Shown: positions 7,283 through 15,270, counted from the first letter of the stretch. The stretch: DNA of 23,509 nucleotides from Bacteroidales bacterium UBA1204 (GCA_002310075.1 DBXU01000023.1:9515-33023); one strand, 5' to 3'. The notes: generated by a model not told the origin, from the letters alone. Program-made: numbers and translations.

Positions 7283-8179
7283 ATGAAAGTCACTGTCATA
7301 GGAGAAGCCAACATCGATATTGCCGTGGTACGCTCGTCAGAAACGTCAAAAGGAGGATGTCTACCAGGAAGGATCACCTTCCATCATGGTGGCGTGGCAC
7401 GCAACGTTGCCCATAACCTTTGTCTGCTTGGACATTCAGTAAGGCTCATGACCGTTTTCGGTGGTGACGAGCTGGCTGACCGACTTATCAGCGACTGCCA
7501 AAAGATTGGGATGGATTTGTCGTTGTCCAGACAATACAAGGATACAAAAAGTCCCGTCTTTCTAAGTTTCAACGACGAAACTGGCGACATGCTTTCCGCG
7601 GTGTCCGACATCGCGTTGAACAGCAGAATGGACTTGGATTGGATACAAGGCAGGATGGCCGACATCAACACCTCTGAAGTCGTCGTTGCCGACACCTTGT
7701 TGACTGCCGACGCCCTCGCCTATCTCATCGACCATTGCACCGTTCCTTTGTTTATCGACACCGTTTCGCCAGGCAGGGCCCTGCTTTTGTCGGAAGCTTT
7801 GTCCGTTTCAAGTAAGCGTTCCCTATTTGCCCTCAAATGCAATCTTGCCGAAGCGACAGCCCTCACTGGTCAGGCCGACCCCAAGGAGGCCGCAAAAGCG
7901 CTTAATGGGATGGGGATAGAGCATGTCTATGTGACGATGGGCCATCAGGGAGCCCTTCATAGCCACGATGGCATTGTGACAGCACTTCCTTCGTTTCCTG
8001 TCCAACTCGTCAACGTGACCGGATCGGGCGATGCCTTCTTGGCCGGTGTCGTCCACGCCCATTCACTGGGATTGTCTGGCGCTCATGCCTTGACTTACGG
8101 TTTGAAGGCCGCCCAACACAACATAAAAAACGAAGCGCCGGTCAACCCGACGCTTCGCATTTCGGTATTTGAAGAATGA
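7283..8179 (+). CDS. PfkB-family carbohydrate/nucleoside kinase, pseudouridine kinase-like
   Basis: ATP-dependent kinase of the ribokinase fold, 298 residues. N-terminal signature: GGVARNVAHNLCLLG (36-50). C-terminal signature: NVTGSGDAF (244-252) with the catalytic-base aspartate Asp250. The combination GG-V-x-RN-x-A-x-NL-x-LLG, a VVADTLLTADALAYLID segment, VPLFIDTVSPGRA and VNVTGSGDA resembles E. coli PsuK as I remember it more than ribokinase or fructokinase. Pseudouridine kinase phosphorylates pseudouridine at the 5' position; the product is then split by PsuG. No psuG-like glycosidase is in the window, so the substrate remains a proposal. The gene converges on the barrel gene with a 6-base gap, and its 3' end carries the opposing gene's terminator. 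Confidence 0.85.
   Translation: MKVTVIGEANIDIAVVRSSETSKGGCLPGRITFHHGGVARNVAHNLCLLGHSVRLMTVFGGDELADRLISDCQKIGMDLSLSRQYKDTKSPVFLSFNDETGDMLSAVSDIALNSRMDLDWIQGRMADINTSEVVVADTLLTADALAYLIDHCTVPLFIDTVSPGRALLLSEALSVSSKRSLFALKCNLAEATALTGQADPKEAAKALNGMGIEHVYVTMGHQGALHSHDGIVTALPSFPVQLVNVTGSGDAFLAGVVHAHSLGLSGAHALTYGLKAAQHNIKNEAPVNPTLRISVFEE
8125..8157 (-). terminator. Intrinsic terminator of the minus-strand mutL-glmM-barrel operon, inside the kinase coding region
   Basis: On the minus strand the arm CGAAGCG (8157-8151) pairs with CGCTTCG (8137-8131). The stem extends inward by a U-G pair and three G-C/C-G pairs, giving 11 pairs and a five-base loop (8146-8142). Six T residues follow at 8130-8125. The hairpin starts 28 bases after the stop of the barrel gene (8186). 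It lies wholly within the last 20 codons of the convergent kinase gene. On the plus strand no T-tract follows the hairpin, so it should act in one direction only. Confidence 0.85.
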
Positions 8180-8185
8180 TTTCGC

Positions 8186-8953
8186 TTAGAAGCTGAATCC
8201 GATACGGCCCAACACCATGACAGGTTGGATGGTGCCAAAGGTGCGATAGTTGGTTTCAGTATTCGTGACATTGTCGTTGAGAGCGGTTCTCTTGATGGTC
8301 TCTTCACCTTTCACATCAGCCTTGCCAAGATTGTAGATGCTGCAGCCAATGCGCAGGTTCTTAGCCACTTCAACGCCGACACCAAATTGATAGGCGAAGC
8401 TGAAAGCATTGTCATACTTTTGAGTGACTCTCTCGCTATTCTCAAATCCTAAGACATTTAACTTACCAACCGATTCCATCGGGGTGATGAAACGGAGGTT
8501 GCCGCCAAGGCCTGCCTCAGCATAAACTCCAAACTGGGGATTGATGTTGTAGAGATAGTTCAAACCCAACATGGCTGGCACATTGATGTACTTAGGCGTA
8601 GCGTCGTATGAGAAACTGCCGTTAAGATACTCACCACCCCAACTGCCATTACGGTAATCAGCTTTGAGTTCCGAATTGGGTCCGTTGTAGAAGCCGTCCA
8701 AAGAAAGCATCACGCCAAGGCCTTTGACGCCAACATTGAAGTACCATTTAAGACCCGCATTGAAGCCGATGGCAGCACCCGCTTGGGTGGCATCGACGGT
8801 CTTTAATGCAAATGCATTGATGCCGTCATATTTGGCAAAGTCATTCATCGGGAAAGAGGCTCCCAGGTACATGGCACCACGTGTTTGGGCCATAGCTTGA
8901 CTGCCAACCATCATTGCAGCAGCCAAAACGATTAAAGTTGCAAATTTCTTCAT
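8186..8953 (-). CDS. Outer-membrane beta-barrel protein (PF13568-like)
   Basis: A 255-residue exported protein. The signal peptide MKKFATLIVLAAAMMVGSQAMAQ is likely cut after AMA or AMAQ. The mature part alternates hydrophobic and polar residues in short strands with Gly/Asn turns (AAIGFNAGLKWYFNVGVKG, YINVPAMLGLNYLYNI, FGVYAEAGLGGNLRF, FAYQFGVGVEVAKNLRIGCS). It ends in a terminal strand with a final aromatic residue (VLGRIGFSF), the usual BAM-recognition signal. This resembles the porin-family/PF13568 barrels of Bacteroidota. No substrate or receptor domain is evident. It is the last gene of the minus-strand run, 33 bases after glmM, with no TAnnTTTG box in that gap, and is followed by a strong terminator. 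Confidence 0.87.
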   Translation of the reverse strand: MKKFATLIVLAAAMMVGSQAMAQTRGAMYLGASFPMNDFAKYDGINAFALKTVDATQAGAAIGFNAGLKWYFNVGVKGLGVMLSLDGFYNGPNSELKADYRNGSWGGEYLNGSFSYDATPKYINVPAMLGLNYLYNINPQFGVYAEAGLGGNLRFITPMESVGKLNVLGFENSERVTQKYDNAFSFAYQFGVGVEVAKNLRIGCSIYNLGKADVKGEETIKRTALNDNVTNTETNYRTFGTIQPVMVLGRIGFSF

Positions 8954-8986
8954 AGTAACTGCGTTTTAATTAGTTAGTATTGTTAT

Positions 8987-10372
8987 TTAAACCATTTTAT
9001 TAGCTTCTTCCAAAATCATGTCGGCAAAACGCTCGGCTTCCGCTTCGGTTTTTCCTTCCGAATAAATGCGGATGATGGGTTCGGTATTCGACTTGCGCAA
9101 ATGGACCCATCCCTCCTCGAAGTCGATCTTCACGCCATCGATGGTGGTCACCTTTTCGTCCTTGAACTTCTCGGCGAACTTGGCAAGGATGCCATCCACG
9201 TCGGTCGTAGGTGTCAGTTGGATCTTGTTCTTCGACATGAAATAGGCGGGGTATGTCTTCTTCAGCTCAGAACACTTCACCTTCTTCTCAGCCAGTTGTG
9301 TCAAGAACAAGGCCGTGCCGACCAAGGCATCGCGGCCATAATGCAGCTCAGGATAGATGACGCCACCATTGCCTTCGCCGCCGATGACCGCCCCTACTTC
9401 CTTCATCTTCTCTACCACATTCACCTCTCCTACTGCCGCTGCAAAGTATTGTTGACCATGTTTTTGTGTCACATCACGTAAAGCCCTGGTCGAAGACAGG
9501 TTGCTCACTGTTGGGCCGGGCGTATGCTTCAAGATGAAATCGGCCACAGAGACCAAAGTATACTCCTCGCCAAACAGCTCACCGTCCTCCTTGACGAAGA
9601 CCAGACGGTCCACATCGGGGTCGACGACCACGCCGAAATCGCAGCCTTGTTCCTTGACATAGCGGCAAATATCGGTGAGGTTCTGTGCCAGGGGCTCAGG
9701 CGTATGGGCAAATTTGCCCGTAGGCTCGCAATTAAGTTCAAGCACCTCTTTCACGCCCAAAGCACGCAGCATCTTTGGGATGGCGATGCCGCCCGTCGAG
9801 TTGACCGCATCGACAGCCACTTTGAAATTGGCCTGGGCGATGGCTTCTTTGTTGACCAAAGACAGCTGACATACCATGTCGACATGCTTGTCCATCCAGC
9901 CGTTCACCTGCTGATAGCTTCCGATTTCCTCAATCGGTACAAAGTCAAAATCATCCTTGGCAGCCACGTCAAGGAGCCAGGCACCTTCGGCGGCTGAAAT
10001 GAACTCGCCCTTGTCATTAAGAAGCTTCAGGGCATTCCATTGAGCAGGGTTATGACTGGCGGTTAGGATAATGCCAGCGTCGGCCTTCAAGCCTGTAACG
10101 GCAATCTCCGTGGTCGGCGTAGTGCTCAACCCGATGTCAAGCACATCGGCGCCCATGGCCTGCAAAGTGCCACAAACCACCTGGTTCACAAGGAATCCCG
10201 ACAAACGGGCATCACGGCCCACCACCACCTTAGGATGCTTCACCCCTTTAGTATGTTGAACGAATTTGACAAATGCGGCAGTGAACTTCACCATGTCGAT
10301 AGGTGTAAGGTTGTCGCCCGGCTGGCCACCGATGGTACCTCTGATGCCGGAAATGGATTTAATCAGGGTCAT
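8987..10372 (-). CDS. glmM: Phosphoglucosamine mutase GlmM
   Basis: Converts glucosamine-6-phosphate to glucosamine-1-phosphate, the step before UDP-GlcNAc, feeding peptidoglycan and lipopolysaccharide synthesis. The 461-residue product opens MTLIKSISGIRGTIGG. It has the phosphoserine loop TASHNP with Ser106, the metal loop DPDVDR with Asp251, Asp253 and Asp255, the sugar loop GGEGNGGVIYPELHYGRD (331-348), and the phosphate loop RKSNTEP (426-432). The GEGNGG-type sugar loop is distinct from the GELAGH loop of the mutase at 3770 and fits the Bacteroidota enzymes annotated as GlmM. The DPDVDR metal loop in place of DGDADR or DGDGDR is common in that group. It starts 2 bases after the upstream endonuclease-like gene, so the two are cotranscribed and may be translationally coupled. 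Confidence 0.92.
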   Translation of the reverse strand: MTLIKSISGIRGTIGGQPGDNLTPIDMVKFTAAFVKFVQHTKGVKHPKVVVGRDARLSGFLVNQVVCGTLQAMGADVLDIGLSTTPTTEIAVTGLKADAGIILTASHNPAQWNALKLLNDKGEFISAAEGAWLLDVAAKDDFDFVPIEEIGSYQQVNGWMDKHVDMVCQLSLVNKEAIAQANFKVAVDAVNSTGGIAIPKMLRALGVKEVLELNCEPTGKFAHTPEPLAQNLTDICRYVKEQGCDFGVVVDPDVDRLVFVKEDGELFGEEYTLVSVADFILKHTPGPTVSNLSSTRALRDVTQKHGQQYFAAAVGEVNVVEKMKEVGAVIGGEGNGGVIYPELHYGRDALVGTALFLTQLAEKKVKCSELKKTYPAYFMSKNKIQLTPTTDVDGILAKFAEKFKDEKVTTIDGVKIDFEEGWVHLRKSNTEPIIRIYSEGKTEAEAERFADMILEEANKMV

Positions 10373-10374
10373 AT

Positions 10375-11484
10375 TTACTGTATTTTAAAATCTAATAGAA
10401 TAGGATAATGGTCAGAAGCCTTGTAGCGGCAGCGCTCGAAGCGGAGCGGTGTCACCGCCGTGTCGGTCCAAATATAATCGATGCGCAGCAGAGGAAGCTT
10501 GCCCGCATAGGTCGGCTTGATGCCACGGCCCACCTGGGTAAAGGTGTCCACAAAACCAGCCTTACGCATTTGGTTGTAGTTATACGACAAAGGCGGTTCG
10601 TTGAAGTCACCACAAACCAGAACGGGGGCGTCGACGGATGGCATTCCCTCAAGGACCCGTTGTAACTCTTCGCTACGACGCTGGAAAGCAAAGTTAAGCT
10701 TATGCAGCAGCTTCTTACTCAAAGTGTCGAGCTTCTGGCGCTCAGCGCTACTCAACAGAAGATCGATTTCATTGTCAGTGATCATATAGGATAGCAGGTG
10801 CACATTAGCCACATAGAACTTGCCCTTCTCACCCGCATCCACTGATACCATGATTCCGTAGGTGTTCTCTTGTCCGAAGCCACTGTCCTCGTCCACCTTT
10901 TCGACAGGATACTTCGAGAAGACCACATTGCCTCCATAGTTACGTTTCTTGTTATAATACACATAAGAATAGCCCGAAGACTCTGCAAACAGTTCGATGC
11001 ACTTGGGACGAGTTACGCCTTGTTTAAAAGCCGAAAACTCCTGGCAACACAAGATGTCGGGGTTCTCCTCCTTTACTTTCTCCATCACTTGTCGAGCCAT
11101 GCCTTCCTTGTCTGTCTTTCCGTCGATATGGTCGAAATTATGGACATTATAGCTCATGATCCTGACACTTGTGGTGGCTTCGACCTTCTTGCCAAAGGAA
11201 TAGGACCGTTTCAGCCCAGGAATAGCTATCAAAAGGGCCAGTACGGCAATCCAGGCCCTTCGCGACCATAACAGTAGAAGCAGGAGAAACACCACCACAT
11301 TGAAAACGAAAATTTCCCAAAAAGCCAAGCCGAAGATCGTGGTCCAGATGAAATTTTGCGGGTTGATGAAGCCATTGATCACGCTCAAGGCCATTGCCAC
11401 CAAACCCAAAAGGGCCAGCAACGTCAGCAGAAACACCAACAGCCTCCCCAAAAAGCCCCTTCTACCCTTTTCTTTCTCCTCCAT
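10375..11484 (-). CDS. Membrane-anchored endonuclease/exonuclease/phosphatase-family protein
   Basis: A 369-residue protein with three predicted membrane segments at about 11-36, 44-72 and 76-90. A C-terminal domain of the DNase I-like (EEP) superfamily follows, about 105-369. Conserved metal and catalytic motifs are present: MSYNVHNF (110-117), QEF with Glu149, ANVHL (226-230) with the catalytic-type His229, CGDFNE (291-296), and SDHYPI (357-362) with Asp358 and His359. EEP-fold enzymes hydrolyse phosphodiester or phosphomonoester bonds in nucleic acids, phosphoinositides or sphingolipids. The membrane anchor makes a lipid or cell-surface substrate plausible, but none can be assigned. One base separates it from the rhomboid gene upstream, and two bases from glmM downstream. 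Confidence 0.9.
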   Translation of the reverse strand: MEEKEKGRRGFLGRLLVFLLTLLALLGLVAMALSVINGFINPQNFIWTTIFGLAFWEIFVFNVVVFLLLLLLWSRRAWIAVLALLIAIPGLKRSYSFGKKVEATTSVRIMSYNVHNFDHIDGKTDKEGMARQVMEKVKEENPDILCCQEFSAFKQGVTRPKCIELFAESSGYSYVYYNKKRNYGGNVVFSKYPVEKVDEDSGFGQENTYGIMVSVDAGEKGKFYVANVHLLSYMITDNEIDLLLSSAERQKLDTLSKKLLHKLNFAFQRRSEELQRVLEGMPSVDAPVLVCGDFNEPPLSYNYNQMRKAGFVDTFTQVGRGIKPTYAGKLPLLRIDYIWTDTAVTPLRFERCRYKASDHYPILLDFKIQ

Positions 11485-11485
11485 C

Positions 11486-12406
11486 TCACTTGCTGTTTTT
11501 AAACAGGAACTCTTTTTCTTCGTCCGTCAGGCTACTATAGCCGTTCTTGGCCACCTTATCAAGGATGGCGTCGATATCCTTCTCTTTCTGCGCCTTTTGG
11601 TAGTTGTATTCCTCATCAGAACGCGGCGCCTTTTCATAAACTTCTTCATAACGTGTGTACTTCATGCCCGACCTTTTCTTCCAGGACTGAAAGATGTCTT
11701 TCAACTTTCTGAAGTTCTTGTTCGGCCCCGCCGGATTCTTTTTCCAATACAAGATCAAGAACAATCCGAACAACATACCCCCCAGATGGGCAAAATGCGC
11801 AACATTGTCGACACCGGTAAGCCCAGTGATCAATTCGATGACCGCATAACCGATGACAAACCATTTGGCCTTGATGGGGATAAGGAAATAGAAGTAAATC
11901 ATCGCGTTGGGGAACATCATTCCGAAAGCCAACAGCAGGCCATAGATGGCACCTGAAGCGCCGACGGTGTTCATCATGTTCAGATAGGTATCCATCGTGA
12001 CGATGGACCCGCCCATGTTCACGGTGGAATAGTCAGCCAAGGAAGTGGCATATTGGATGTATTGCACCAATTCCTGGCAAAGCCCTGCGCCGATGCCGCA
12101 TACCATATAGAACAGAAGGAAACGCTTTGACCCCCAAAGGTTCTCGAGCGTGTTTCCGAACATCCATAATGCGAACATATTGAAAAACAGGTGTCCGAAA
12201 TTGGCATGCATGAACATATAGGTGATCAGCTGATAAGGCTGAAAATGACTGGCCTTGAAGAAATGGAGTCCCAGATACTCCGTTAGGTCGATATTAAAAC
12301 GTTCAAAGGTATAGGTAGCCAGAAATAACAAAACATTGATGATCAACAGATGTTTTACGACTGTTGGAAGTACCTTGAAACCCGTGGGGCTAAATTGTTG
12401 GCTCAT
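11486..12406 (-). CDS. Rhomboid-family intramembrane serine protease
   Basis: Rhomboids cut membrane proteins within their transmembrane helices. The 306-residue product has six or seven predicted membrane helices and the family motifs: HANFGHLFFNMFALWMFG (67-84), the GASG serine motif with Ser151 (VGASGAIYG), and VAHFAHLGGMLFG with the catalytic-type His207. The cytoplasmic C-terminus carries a charged stretch and a short conserved ending (AILDKVAKNGYSSLTDEEKE), a DUF6576-like tail seen in Bacteroidota rhomboids. The active-site dyad appears intact. The gene is 21 bases after mutL and overlaps neither neighbour. The substrate is unknown. Confidence 0.94.
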   Translation of the reverse strand: MSQQFSPTGFKVLPTVVKHLLIINVLLFLATYTFERFNIDLTEYLGLHFFKASHFQPYQLITYMFMHANFGHLFFNMFALWMFGNTLENLWGSKRFLLFYMVCGIGAGLCQELVQYIQYATSLADYSTVNMGGSIVTMDTYLNMMNTVGASGAIYGLLLAFGMMFPNAMIYFYFLIPIKAKWFVIGYAVIELITGLTGVDNVAHFAHLGGMLFGLFLILYWKKNPAGPNKNFRKLKDIFQSWKKRSGMKYTRYEEVYEKAPRSDEEYNYQKAQKEKDIDAILDKVAKNGYSSLTDEEKEFLFKNSK

Positions 12407-12427
12407 TTTTTCGGTTTGTTGTAACGG

Positions 12428-14260
12428 TTAATTCAATCGATTCTGCAATTCCTCCAAACTAATGATGGCAAACACCTTTTTTCCATTTGGTGCTATCTCA
12501 GGCACATTGCACGCAAACAACTGGTCAACAAGGTTTTGCATTTCAAACTCAGACATATACGTCTCAGCCTTGACACCCAGTTGAGCAGCCATGGTCTTTG
12601 CCATGCTCAGTTTTTTGTCCAACTGCAGATCGGTACGGTTTATTTTATAGTTGTCCAAAATCTTCTCCACCAATGCGACGGCATCGTTCCCTGCAGAATC
12701 CGACGGGGTTCCGTTGATCATGAAAGTCGTCGGGTTGACTTGTTCGATACGGAAGCCTAGGTTCTCCATCTCCGGCATCAGTTCTTTCAAAAGCGAGGCA
12801 TCATTCATGTTCAAGGTGATGGCTTGCGGGAAAAGCTCTTGTTGTGCACTTCCGCTTTGCCCTTCCAGTTGTTTCAAATACTTTTCAAAAAGCACCCTCG
12901 AATGGGCTAAATGCTGGTCGATGAACAAAATGCCAGACTTAACAGTAGTGATGATATATGATTGGTTGATTTGGATATATTGGCACTTACTACGAGTAAC
13001 GCTTGAGTTGTTTTGTGTTTCTTGCTCAGTTTCCTTCAGGTCTTCTCTTTCCCCATAGAGCAATCTCCAATCACCCGGATTCTGCCTTTTGGGAGCATAA
13101 TTACTGCCAGACGAAACCGATCCATGATGGCTACTGCTCGGTTGGTTGAACGGGTTGTAGTTTTCATCTACGGGGACCGAAGGAAACACGACAGGACGCG
13201 ACATTTTTGCCACCTCCCCGAAATCAATATTTTGGTTGGGGTTGGCATCGAAGTCGATGGTCGGCGACAAGTTATGCTGGCCGATCGCTTTTCTCACGGC
13301 AGCATGTAATATGGCATACACCAACTTGACATCCAAAAAGTTAACTTCGGTCTTTGTCGGATGGATGTTAATGTCGATATCGGCTGGATCCACTTCAATA
13401 TTGAGGAAATAGCCCGGGAAACTGTCCTTGGGGATCATCTCCATGAATGCGTTCTCGATGGCATGATGCAGGTAAGCATGCTTGATAAAGCGCTTATTCA
13501 CGAAAAAGTACTGTTCTCCCCTCGTCTTTTTGGCATATTCCGCCTTAACGATATAGCCATGGATGCGCACCCGTTCCGAATCCTGATTGACGGGAAGCAG
13601 CTTTTCCTCATAATTGTTTCCGAAAAGGCCCATGATCCTTTGTTTCAGGTTGCTGGGATAAAGATGATACAACTCTTTCCCGTCGCTGGTCAAGGTAAAG
13701 CCGACCTCGGGGTTCATCAAGGTAACCCGGGTGAATTCCTCCACGATATGACGCATCTCCGCCGCCGGAGACTTAAGGAAATTGCGTCGGGCGGGGACAT
13801 TGTAAAACAAGTTCTTGACAAAAAACGTAGTGCCGACAGGCATGGGTGCCAAGGTTTGTTCCTTCACCACCGAGCCTTCGTTGACGATGCGAGTACCCAC
13901 CTCGTCTTCCTTGCGACGGGTCTTCAGCTCCACTTGCGAAATGGCGGCAATACTCGCCAATGCCTCGCCACGGAATCCCATGGTGCGGATTGCAAACAAA
14001 TCCTCTGCTTTGCTGATTTTTGAGGTGGCATGGCGCTCGAAGCACAATCGGGCATCCGTTTCCGACATGCCGCATCCATTATCGACCACCATGATCAAGG
14101 TCTTGCCTGCATCTTTAACAACCAAGTCAATCTGGGTGGCACCAGCATCCAAGGCGTTCTCCATCAGCTCTTTCACAGCAGATGCAGGTCTCTGGATCAC
14201 CTCACCTGCGGCAATCTGGTTGGCTACGCTATCTGGCAACAGCTTGATGATATCCAACAT
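12428..14260 (-). CDS. mutL: DNA mismatch repair protein MutL
   Basis: MutL couples mismatch recognition by MutS to strand incision. The 610-residue product has a complete N-terminal GHKL ATPase: LPDSVANQIAAGEV, MENALDAGA with Glu34 and Asn35, DNGCGM (60-65), and GFRGEALASI (95-104). A transducer domain follows, ending near 335 (HPTKTEV at 300-306). A polar linker covers about 340-425 and the dimerisation domain 426-610. The endonuclease-type metal site looks degenerate. The DQHA-x2-E-x4-E motif reads DQHLAHSRVLFE (448-459), with Ser at the first Glu position. The usual C-x-H/R and CPHGRP segments read AAQLGVKA and APNGKK. The ATG at 14260 gives the canonical start MLDIIKLLP. The gene lies 31 bases after a small membrane-protein gene. 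Confidence 0.96.
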   Translation of the reverse strand: MLDIIKLLPDSVANQIAAGEVIQRPASAVKELMENALDAGATQIDLVVKDAGKTLIMVVDNGCGMSETDARLCFERHATSKISKAEDLFAIRTMGFRGEALASIAAISQVELKTRRKEDEVGTRIVNEGSVVKEQTLAPMPVGTTFFVKNLFYNVPARRNFLKSPAAEMRHIVEEFTRVTLMNPEVGFTLTSDGKELYHLYPSNLKQRIMGLFGNNYEEKLLPVNQDSERVRIHGYIVKAEYAKKTRGEQYFFVNKRFIKHAYLHHAIENAFMEMIPKDSFPGYFLNIEVDPADIDINIHPTKTEVNFLDVKLVYAILHAAVRKAIGQHNLSPTIDFDANPNQNIDFGEVAKMSRPVVFPSVPVDENYNPFNQPSSSHHGSVSSGSNYAPKRQNPGDWRLLYGEREDLKETEQETQNNSSVTRSKCQYIQINQSYIITTVKSGILFIDQHLAHSRVLFEKYLKQLEGQSGSAQQELFPQAITLNMNDASLLKELMPEMENLGFRIEQVNPTTFMINGTPSDSAGNDAVALVEKILDNYKINRTDLQLDKKLSMAKTMAAQLGVKAETYMSEFEMQNLVDQLFACNVPEIAPNGKKVFAIISLEELQNRLN

Positions 14261-14291
14261 GACCTTTGGATTGAATTCCGGATGCTAATGA

Positions 14292-14603
14292 TTATCTTCC
14301 CGTCAGTCCCCTGACAATATTCGTCATCAAAGGGGTGCAGAAGACGAAATAGAAAACGAACAGCACGAAGATGCCCAACACGATGCGGCGGAACAGCTTG
14401 GCCCTTTTGGCCTCCTTGCTCTCTGCATCTTTGCTGGCTGAGGTCCAGCTCTTACGCATTTGGAGCCGCAATTGTTCCTCATGGCTCAGTTTTGAGTCAT
14501 AACCCATCTCAGCCTTTTTTCGTTCCAGTGCCTCTTTCTCAGGGTCGTAATAACGAGGTATATAATTGAATTTCTTAGGGTTGTGTCGATAAAAGAATGC
14601 CAT
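14292..14603 (-). CDS. Small C-terminally anchored membrane protein preceding mutL
   Basis: A 103-residue protein beginning MAFFYRHNPKKFNYIPRYYD. I recognise this tyrosine-rich opening as a conserved Bacteroidota hypothetical but know no function for it. The frame extends 11 codons further upstream, but those codons fall in the promoter and leader, and the conserved opening starts at 14603. Residues 20-75 are strongly charged and probably helical (DPEKEALERKKAEMGYD, then KLSHEEQLRLQMRKSW). One hydrophobic segment sits near the C-terminus (about 80-98, IVLGIFVLFVFYFVF) with a short tail. A topology with a cytoplasmic charged N-terminus is likely. It is the first gene of the mutL-rhomboid-EEP-glmM-barrel run. 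Confidence 0.8.
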   Translation of the reverse strand: MAFFYRHNPKKFNYIPRYYDPEKEALERKKAEMGYDSKLSHEEQLRLQMRKSWTSASKDAESKEAKRAKLFRRIVLGIFVLFVFYFVFCTPLMTNIVRGLTGR

Positions 14604-14624
14604 ATTCCATACTATTTTAATTTG

Positions 14625-14656
14625 CAAAGATACCAATAATCCGCCAAACCGCCAAA
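14625..14656 (-). promoter_or_regulatory. Promoter of the mutL operon (TTTG-N20-TATCTTTG)
   Basis: On the minus strand TTTG (14656-14653) and TATCTTTG (14632-14625) are 20 bases apart, matching the Bacteroidota consensus. The start of transcription would be near 14620, about 17 bases before the ATG at 14603. The -33 area contains a tandem TTTGGCGG repeat (14656-14641). Confidence 0.75.
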
Positions 14657-14707
14657 CTCTTTTTCATTTATCGTCTATCCTAGGCAGCATGGGGATGTTG
14701 ACAGCTA

Positions 14708-15073
14708 TCATTCCGCTGGCAGATCCTCTTCTCCAGAAGTGTCAAGTTCATCAGAGCCTTCCAAAGAATCGCTGCATCCATTCGATGCTTTTTTCTCCAT
14801 CCATGCCGTCTCCAAGCGGTTGATCATGTCTTCCAAGGGTTGCACCTCGGCCTCATGCACCTCGTTCGTTTGCAGTCCGTTAGCCAAGTCGGAACGCAAT
14901 CCCATGATGCCGAATCCCATCAGCTGAAGCTCGTCACAATCTTTCATTTCATTGATTTTAAGCTCAAGGGTTTTCACCTCTTGTTCCAACTCGTTATAAA
15001 CCTTCGAATGACGGTCGCCACATGCGCTCAATAGCAGCGCAAAGATGGCCATAAACAAATAGGTTTTATTCAT
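14708..15073 (-). CDS. Small lipoprotein with helical, acidic C-terminus
   Basis: A 121-residue protein of unknown function. The signal MNKTYLFMAIFALLLSAC gives a clean lipobox (LSAC) with Cys18. The open frame begins 11 codons earlier (MSNFDPLKRSI), but starting at 15073 places the basic n-region correctly, and the promoter supports it. The mature part is rich in Glu, Leu and Lys with heptad-like spacing (VYNELEQEVKTLELKINEMK, and LEDMINRLETAWMEKK), which suggests one or two helices or a short coiled coil. The last 22 residues are Ser/Glu/Asp-rich and probably disordered. It has its own promoter. It is probably separate from the downstream mutL operon, which has a strong promoter of its own, though no terminator is obvious in the 71-base coding gap to 14636. 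Confidence 0.75.
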   Translation of the reverse strand: MNKTYLFMAIFALLLSACGDRHSKVYNELEQEVKTLELKINEMKDCDELQLMGFGIMGLRSDLANGLQTNEVHEAEVQPLEDMINRLETAWMEKKASNGCSDSLEGSDELDTSGEEDLPAE

Positions 15074-15093
15074 GATTGAACGTTTTAACGGGT

Positions 15094-15124
15094 CAAAATT
15101 AGACAAAAATCAGGAAACGGCCAA
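15094..15124 (-). promoter_or_regulatory. Promoter of the small lipoprotein gene (TTGG-N19-TAATTTTG)
   Basis: On the minus strand TAATTTTG (15101-15094) is a full TAnnTTTG match about 20 bases before the ATG at 15073. TTGG (15124-15121) lies 19 bases upstream as a partial -33 element. Confidence 0.6.
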
Positions 15125-15270
15125 GGAATCAAATTCCAATCATTGGACAAACGTCGTCAAAATTCAAACTAACAATTACTTATAAAGTTATCAACAAGTA
15201 TTGTTCAATAATAATTATGAAAAAAGAAAAATGTTTGTTGAAAAGGTGAAAAAGATAAAGGTGAATTCCA

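Noticed and set aside
3770..10372. The two phosphohexomutases as a recent gene duplication
   Set aside because: Their sugar-binding and metal loops differ (GELAGH and DGDADR versus GEGNGG and DPDVDR), showing two long-diverged subfamilies with separate roles.
15188..15196. TTATCAACA, resembling a DnaA box
   Set aside because: It differs from TTATNCACA at a key position, occurs once, and no origin-linked genes are nearby.
15217..15249. Ten-codon open frame (MKKEKCLLKR) ahead of the TonB-dependent receptor
   Set aside because: It lies upstream of the receptor's -7 box and so would not be in the mRNA. Such A-rich mini-frames arise by chance.
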